Origin: an uncultured Ruminococcus sp.
GTDB taxonomy: Bacteria; Bacillota; Clostridia; Oscillospirales; Acutalibacteraceae
Length of the DNA stretch: 64,000 nucleotides
Reading direction: 5' to 3'
Assembly (NCBI GenBank): GCA_902790475.1
Contig: CADASG010000006.1
Location: 29,124 to 93,123 of the forward strand
The translations under genes and the position numbers were made by a program. This document shows, piece after piece, positions 60,219 through 64,000 of the stretch. Position 1 is the first letter of the stretch, and each line of letters opens with the position of its first letter. Below the pieces are notes generated by a model. The model was not told the origin of the DNA, did no database searches, and saw only the letters and a list, made by a program, of their open reading frames with translations.

Positions 60219-60939
60219 TGTTGTGCAGCCTCCTCTCCAAAAGCTTCAGCAAATAGCTGATTACCAAAACAACTACCAAATAAATAGCAGCTACCGCGAT
60301 CAGTGAGGTAAAGATATCAAAGGTTCTGGAAGCAATCATGTTGCCCGTAAAGGTAAGCTCCTGAACAGACACATAGCACGCCACAGAGGTTTCCTTCAAC
60401 AGCACTATAAACTCATTACCCAGCGCCGGAAGGATATTTTTTATCGCCTGCGGCAAGATGATATAAATCATTGTACGCTTGTAGTCAAAGCCGATGGAAC
60501 GGCTCGCCTCAAACTGTCCTTTGTCAATCGACATGATTCCCGAACGCATGATCTCTGCAACATAAGCGCCCGAATTGATTCCAAATGTTAAGATAGCCGG
60601 AAAAACTCCGTCCTGAGCCGTGGCAAACACTACGAAAAACATGATCATGATCTGCACCATGACAGGCGTTCCTCGAATCACCGTAACATAAATCCTTGCG
60701 ACCACATCCAGGGCCTTGAGTAAATAATCCGAAAATTTCCTGCATTTTTTGCCCTTGAGCTGAAGGTCGTAGGTTGAACGGACAATACCTACCAAAAAGC
60801 CCAGAACCGTGCCCAGGATCGTTGAGATCAACGCGATAAAAAGTGTGATCCCCAAGCCCTCGAGAAGCATTTCCCAACGGTTTTCAACAATTAATAATTT
60901 ATATAAGCTGTCGCCGATTCCCGAAAAAAATTCCTGCAT
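60208..60939 (-). CDS. Polar amino-acid ABC transporter, permease subunit
   Basis: 243 residues from the ATG at 60939, behind GAGGTATACT. About five membrane helices; the HisMQ family loop is [14 protein letters not shown], and the ATPase-contacting EAA segment is [26 protein letters not shown] with [25 protein letters not shown] after it. A single permease gene implies a homodimeric channel. Confidence 0.92.
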   Translation of the reverse strand: MQEFFSGIGDSLYKLLIVENRWEMLLEGLGITLFIALISTILGTVLGFLVGIVRSTYDLQLKGKKCRKFSDYLLKALDVVARIYVTVIRGTPVMVQIMIMFFVVFATAQDGVFPAILTFGINSGAYVAEIMRSGIMSIDKGQFEASRSIGFDYKRTMIYIILPQAIKNILPALGNEFIVLLKETSVACYVSVQELTFTGNMIASRTFDIFTSLIAVAAIYLVVVLVISYLLKLLERRLHNSDH

Positions 60940-60965
60940 AGTATACCTCGCGGTTAAGATAAGAT

Positions 60966-61006
60966 TGCAATAAATTGCAACCGCCGTTAATGACGGTTGC
61001 AATCGC
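60966..61006 (-). other. Hairpin between substrate-binding and permease genes
   Basis: Minus-strand GATTGCAACCG / CGGTTGCAAT with a loop of about 9 nt, followed by a weak T-rich stretch. Such stems often trim 3' ends so that the binding-protein mRNA is more abundant than the downstream genes' mRNA. Confidence 0.55.
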
Positions 61007-61016
61007 TGCGAAATCG

Positions 61017-61808
61017 TTAGTCTGTGATGTACGCTTTCACGATTTTATCAACGGTTCCGTCGTCCTTGAGCTCTTTGAGCGCTCCGTTGATCTCCTCGGT
61101 CAGCTTGCTGCCCTTCTTTACGCAGATAGCGTACTGCTCCTCAACAAAGGGATCGCTTAAAATGGTGAGTCCGCCCTTTGCTTTTACAAATTCCTTGGCA
61201 GGCTCGCTGTCAATAACTACTGCATCGACCTTGCCGGTTGACAGCGCCTCAACAGCCTCGGCACCCTTGCCGAAGCGCTGGATCTTAGCATCCTTGAAAT
61301 CGGATACAAAGATATCGCCGGTCGTACCCATCTGAACTCCGATGGAAGCTTTTTCCAGATCATCTGCATTCTTGACCTTGTCGGAGCCTTCTTTTACAAT
61401 GATGACCTGAGTTGTTTTGGCGTAAGTGTCGGTAAAGTCTACCTCTTTCTTTCTTTCCTCGGTCACGGTCATTCCCGCCATACCGAAGTCAGCCTTGCCG
61501 GAGGTTACCGCCGCGATGATCGCGTCAAACTTCATGTTGTCAATAACTAAGGTGTAGCCGAGCTTGTCACAGATTGCGTGAGCGATGTCGGCGTCGATTC
61601 CGATAATTTTTTTGTTCTCCATATACTCATACGGAGGGAATTCGGCATTGGTCGCCATGTGCAGCTCACCTTTGGATGCGGAATTGCCTGAATTATCCGC
61701 ATTGCCTGAGTCACCCTTGCCGGCGTTTGAACCGCCGCAGCCCGCAAGCATCATTGCGGAAGTGCATACGACCGCAGCCGCTAAAATCACCGCTAAAATC
61801 TTTTTCAT
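61017..61808 (-). CDS. Polar amino-acid ABC transporter, substrate-binding lipoprotein
   Basis: 263 residues from the ATG at 61808, behind GGGAGATG. MKKILAVILAAAVVCTSAMM is a signal and LAGC the lipobox. A short Gly/Ser/Asn linker precedes the SBP_bac_3 domain (residues about 45-263): TNAEFPPYEYMENKKIIGID, FDAIIAAVTSGKADFGMAGM, VDFTDTYAKTTQVIIVKEG, GVQMGTTGDIF, ALSTGKVDAVVIDSEPAKEF. It lies outside the membrane and delivers the ligand to the permease. Its own promoter is just upstream. Confidence 0.93.
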   Translation of the reverse strand: MKKILAVILAAAVVCTSAMMLAGCGGSNAGKGDSGNADNSGNSASKGELHMATNAEFPPYEYMENKKIIGIDADIAHAICDKLGYTLVIDNMKFDAIIAAVTSGKADFGMAGMTVTEERKKEVDFTDTYAKTTQVIIVKEGSDKVKNADDLEKASIGVQMGTTGDIFVSDFKDAKIQRFGKGAEAVEALSTGKVDAVVIDSEPAKEFVKAKGGLTILSDPFVEEQYAICVKKGSKLTEEINGALKELKDDGTVDKIVKAYITD

Positions 61809-61842
61809 AAAAAACATCTCCCTAAATAATTTATCACTACTA

Positions 61843-61871
61843 AATATAGCAGAATTACAGTAAAAAATCAA
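61843..61871 (-). promoter_or_regulatory. Promoter of the amino-acid ABC transporter operon
   Basis: Minus-strand TTGATT, 17-bp spacer, TATATT, 34 bp before the start codon. Confidence 0.6.
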
Positions 61872-61972
61872 GAACTATTACGATTTTTTTGCAATTTTAC
61901 GCAGATTCAACCGATATTTTCAGCTTATTGACGACGATCAAACAAAAAAATTAAAAAAAGCAAAATAAGGGC

Positions 61973-62001
61973 TTGATTTTTCCAAAGTTATTTGTTATAA
62001 T
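61973..62001 (+). promoter_or_regulatory. Promoter of the tRNA-Ser gene
   Basis: TTGATT, 17-bp spacer, TATAAT, 14 bp before the tRNA. Confidence 0.7.
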
Positions 62002-62015
62002 AACAGACGGTCGAT

Positions 62016-62108
62016 GGAGAGATGTCCGAGCTGGCCGAAGGAGCATGATTGGAAATCATGTGTACGGTAATCACCGTACCAGGGGTTCGAATCCCCTTCT
62101 CTCCGCCA
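62016..62108 (+). tRNA. tRNA-Ser (anticodon GGA)
   Basis: 93 nt with a 7-bp acceptor stem (GGAGAGA / TCTCTCC), discriminator G and encoded CCA. The anticodon arm CATGATTGGAAATCATG gives GGA, for serine UCC/UCU. The long variable arm TGTACGGTAATCACCGTAC is class II, as expected for serine. The T-arm is GGGGTTCGAATCCCC. A U-tailed terminator follows. Confidence 0.97.
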
Positions 62109-62110
62109 AA

Positions 62111-62160
62111 ACAAAACCGCATGGTTAAGTCTTTAGTGACAATAACCGTGCGGTTTTTTA
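62111..62160 (+). terminator. Terminator of the tRNA-Ser gene
   Basis: AACCGCATGGTT / AACCGTGCGGTT with a 17-nt loop, then TTTT. Confidence 0.8.
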
Positions 62161-62188
62161 TTTCTATTTTTATTTCTATAAACATTAT

Positions 62189-62557
62189 CTACATAAAATA
62201 ATTTGTCTTTATATGATCATATATTTCGTCCCAATCCTCCGGTGTAAGCTCATGTTCTTTTGAAGCACGCAGAAGCACGCGAAGCTTTGGGATTTGTAGT
62301 ATGTATTCGTTCAAATCATCAGCGAGTGACAGAGTTTTTTTGCTTTCCGCTGCGAGATCATACAGCTTATAACGATCCTCATTGTTTAAATTCAAAGCGT
62401 CCGCGATTTTTTGCTGTAATTCAAACGACGGAGGGAAACGGACACCGTTTTCTATGCTTGAAAGATAGCTTGAAGAAATCCCGATACTATCTGCCAATTC
62501 TGTTAGTTTGAGTTTGTTTTTCTTTCTTTTTATTCTGACGAATCTGCCAAAACTCAT
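62189..62557 (-). CDS. XRE-family transcriptional regulator
   Basis: 122 residues, start behind AAAGGAGGGG. The N-terminal HTH_3 (GRFVRIKRKKNKLKLTELAD, then SIGISSSYLSSIENGVRFPP) is followed by QQKIADALNLNNEDRYKLYD and a C-terminal helical extension of about 45 residues (LPxW-type ...ELTPEDWDEIYDHIK) not found in the shortest XRE proteins. It diverges from the Spo0A-like gene with about 160 bp between them, so it may regulate that gene or itself. Confidence 0.85.
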   Translation of the reverse strand: MSFGRFVRIKRKKNKLKLTELADSIGISSSYLSSIENGVRFPPSFELQQKIADALNLNNEDRYKLYDLAAESKKTLSLADDLNEYILQIPKLRVLLRASKEHELTPEDWDEIYDHIKTNYFM

Positions 62558-62660
62558 GTAAACCCCTCCTTTTATCTGATTATTTATTCATGTTTTATAC
62601 TATTAATTATAGTCTATCTTTTGATTACCACCGAAAGAATTGAAATAAATAATTTAAAAA

Positions 62661-62694
62661 TGTTGGAAAATGTAGAAATATGTAGTATTATAAT
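62661..62694 (+). promoter_or_regulatory. Promoter region with three 10-bp phased Spo0A-box-like repeats
   Basis: TGTTGGA (62661), TGTAGAA (62671) and TGTAGTA (62681) repeat at exactly 10 bp and run into a TATAAT at 62689-62694. Each differs from the 0A box TGTCGAA by one to three bases. No good -35 is present, as in activator-dependent promoters. Confidence 0.45.
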
Positions 62695-62720
62695 GTATAA
62701 TGTGAGTAGGAGGGGTGATT

Positions 62721-63515
62721 ATGCAAAAGAAAATCAACCTTTTGGTTGTCGAAGACGATGAAGCAACCTGTATGGCATATACTGAAATATGCAAAAACTA
62801 CGACGATGTGTTTTTGATCGGAACATCGGCGCATTCAAATGAAGCGCTTAGTCTCACCGAGGAATTCAAGCCCAACGCTGTTGTTCTTGATTTGGAGCTG
62901 CAAAAGGGAACCGGCAGCGGTTTGGATTACCTTTTGAAGATAGATGATTTGATGTTAGAGACAAAACCATATATATTGGTTGTTACAAATAACGTCAGCC
63001 CCGTCACACAGGCAGCTGTCAGGAACTTCGGCGCGGATTATATCATAGTAAAATCTCAGTCTGACTACAGCGTCGATATGGTGGTCAACATGCTGAGGAG
63101 CATTATTTCAAAGGTTCCCGATTTGATCCCTCATGCTCCGACTGAATGCAATGTTATCAAAAAACGGATTGAGGACGATTATAAGCAACGACTGACAAAG
63201 AATATCACCAAGGAGCTTGATATAATCGGAATCAATCCGCGCTTCAAGGGAAGAAATTATCTTCGGGACGCAATCGAAATGATTTGTCACAAGGAACAGA
63301 CGTATATTTGCAATGAAGTAGCCAAAAAATATCAAAAAACTTCGGCAAGCGTAGAGCGTGCGATGCAGAACGCCATTGACCACGCGTGGAAAACGACTGA
63401 CATTGCGACCCTTGAGGAGCATTACAACGCGTACATCAACCCCCGAAAAGGCGTTCCGACCATTACCGAATTTATATATTATTACGCCGATAAGGTCAAG
63501 AACAACATAGATTGA
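62721..63515 (+). CDS. Spo0A-like response regulator
   Basis: 264 residues from the ATG at 62721 behind GGAGG (7 nt). The receiver domain (residues 1-120) shows LLVVEDDEATCMAY, phospho-Asp in VVLDLELQKGTGSGLDYL, the switch Thr in ILVVTNNVS and the Lys in ADYIIVKSQ. The C-terminal half (about 150-264) follows the Spo0A DNA-binding domain: ITKELDIIGINPRFKGRNYL, VAKKYQKTSASVERAMQNAI, NPRKGVPTITEFIYYYADK. It differs enough from true Spo0A (no ILDIIMPHLDG) to be a paralogue. A sporulation-related or other developmental role is inferred. No sensor kinase gene is adjacent. Confidence 0.8.
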   Translation: MQKKINLLVVEDDEATCMAYTEICKNYDDVFLIGTSAHSNEALSLTEEFKPNAVVLDLELQKGTGSGLDYLLKIDDLMLETKPYILVVTNNVSPVTQAAVRNFGADYIIVKSQSDYSVDMVVNMLRSIISKVPDLIPHAPTECNVIKKRIEDDYKQRLTKNITKELDIIGINPRFKGRNYLRDAIEMICHKEQTYICNEVAKKYQKTSASVERAMQNAIDHAWKTTDIATLEEHYNAYINPRKGVPTITEFIYYYADKVKNNID

Positions 63516-63527
63516 GTCAGAGTAAAC

Positions 63528-63567
63528 CCAACACAGAATAAGTTAATCCAACACAAAACAAGTATTA
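63528..63567 (+). repeat. Pair of 20-bp direct repeats after the Spo0A-like gene
   Basis: CCAACACAGAATAAGTTAAT and CCAACACAAAACAAGTATTA start exactly 20 bp apart, between the stop codon and the terminator. Their role is unknown. Confidence 0.5.
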
Positions 63568-63598
63568 AAAGCCGTCCGTATTTCGGGCGGTTTTTATT
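63567..63598 (+). terminator. Terminator of the Spo0A-like gene
   Basis: AAAAGCCGTCCG / CGGGCGGTTTTT around TATTT, then ATTTT. Confidence 0.85.
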
Positions 63599-63692
63599 TT
63601 TGCTTTGCACTCCAAAAATATTAAAAAAATCAACGACTAGCAAGGCAAAACAACCACTTCTTTAAATCCGTTTTTTCTCGAAATCCTGTTAT

Positions 63693-63719
63693 CTTTGTAT
63701 TGAAAAATCCAATACAAAG
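63693..63719 (+). other. Perfect 10-bp hairpin next to the micropeptide start
   Basis: CTTTGTATTG / CAATACAAAG around AAAAATC; the 3' arm merges into the AGGAGGG ribosome binding site of the micro-ORF. Confidence 0.7.
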
Positions 63720-63730
63720 GAGGGATTTCC

Positions 63731-63778
63731 GTGAGCTGGTGGGATTTCTGGAGATGGATTTTCGGCGGAGGCAACTGA
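63731..63778 (+). CDS. 15-residue Trp-rich micropeptide
   Basis: GTG start with AAAGGAGGG about 5-6 nt upstream. The peptide is MSWWDFWRWIFGGGN: four Trp, two Phe, one Asp, one Arg and a Gly3-Asn end. No signal peptide is present. It is too short for comparison by family. Trp-pair peptides of similar size (ComS/XIP) act as intercellular signals in streptococci, but that link is only a resemblance. It lies 215 bp after the Spo0A-like regulator and directly before an IS element. The good ribosome binding site and hairpin leader support translation. No clear promoter was seen. Confidence 0.45.
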   Translation: MSWWDFWRWIFGGGN

Positions 63779-63809
63779 TATAAAAAGTTTCTAAAAAGAC
63801 TGACCTTAA

Positions 63810-64000
63810 TGAACCGCACCCCGAAATAATTAAAAGAATATTTACAATGTAATAATTAAGAAGTGCCGCAAATTTTGGCTGGACAAGGGAATTGTCCTTC
63901 TGAGGTTTGCGGTAATTTTATGCCGCTTTGTAGAGGCAATGTTTCTGCATAGGCGTCAGGACGCCGAGGTTGCGTTGCAAGCGATTGAAGTTGTAGTAGC
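63810..64000. mobile_element. End of an IS3-family-like insertion sequence (cut by the window)
   Basis: An IS3-type terminal repeat (TGAACCGCACCCCGAAAT) starts at 63810. The minus-strand ORF at 63921-64000 is a transposase C-terminus. A non-coding tail of about 110 bp carries a long inverted repeat (TGCCGCAAA / TTTGCGGTA with GGACAA / TTGTCC inside), probably the transposase terminator. The other end is outside the window. Confidence 0.65.
63921..64000 (-). CDS. C-terminus of an IS3-family transposase (partial)
   Basis: The last 25-26 codons on the minus strand read YYNFNRLQRNLGVLTPMQKH and end CLYKAA. YYN...R(x)Q..LG.LTP is the usual C-terminus of IS3-family OrfB (DDE) transposases. The rest is outside the window. 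Confidence 0.75.

Overview
The window looks like a chromosomal segment of a spore-forming Firmicute of the Clostridia, most like Ruminococcus and its relatives (Oscillospiraceae). The reasons are spoIIGA-sigE, a PolC-type DNA polymerase, cdaA-cdaR, hisZ with a short hisG, strong GGAGG ribosome binding sites, canonical TTGACA/TATAAT promoters, U-tailed terminators, and families typical of that group (DUF3343, TIGR04086, YngK-like GHL10, DUF3789). No species can be named from sequence reading alone.

Layout. 0-3.5 kb: a membrane protein cut by the left edge, a Ser-rich repeat lipoprotein, a PqqD-like protein, a 28-residue membrane peptide, spoIIGA-sigE and a second lipoprotein. 3.5-7 kb: MscS channel, MORN-repeat protein and pfkA. 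7-13 kb: glycosyltransferase, a large acyltransferase/glycosyltransferase-like fusion and a phosphohexomutase, together a cell-surface polysaccharide module. 13.1-14.1 kb: no ordinary gene, but a strong promoter, a 32-codon ORF, a repeated 16-bp motif and a terminator, read as a candidate ~620-nt RNA. 14.1-21 kb: YdcF-type protein, XRE regulator with an iterated upstream repeat, fhs-tsaE-tsaB-rpiB and a SEDS protein. 21-28 kb: a decayed surface-anchor remnant, cdaA-cdaR, DUF3343 with a cysteine desulfurase, and asd-dapA-dapB. 28-32 kb: queA, a three-ORF DinJ/YafQ toxin-antitoxin unit, tgt, yajC and a TIGR04086 protein.

32-39 kb: a PASTA pseudokinase, an integral membrane protein, RluA-type pseudouridine synthase, DUF1294, GHL10 and mtaB. 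40-46.5 kb: an HPr-like protein and the operon hisZGDCBAIE, which lacks hisH and hisF. 46.5-59.3 kb: pyrH-frr-uppS-cdsA-dxr-rseP-ispG-polC and an AI-2E-type permease, a classic Firmicutes housekeeping run. 59.4-62 kb: a polar amino-acid ABC transporter. 62-64 kb: tRNA-Ser(GGA), an XRE regulator, a Spo0A-like response regulator, a 15-residue Trp-rich micro-ORF and the end of an IS3-family element.

Most of the window is conserved housekeeping. The parts least explained by known families are the 13.3-13.97 kb RNA locus, the 63.7 kb micropeptide beside a Spo0A-like regulator, the catalytically dead PASTA kinase, and a dispersed palindromic element (four copies) flanked by TTAA. One of these copies sits inside the spoIIGA-sigE operon.
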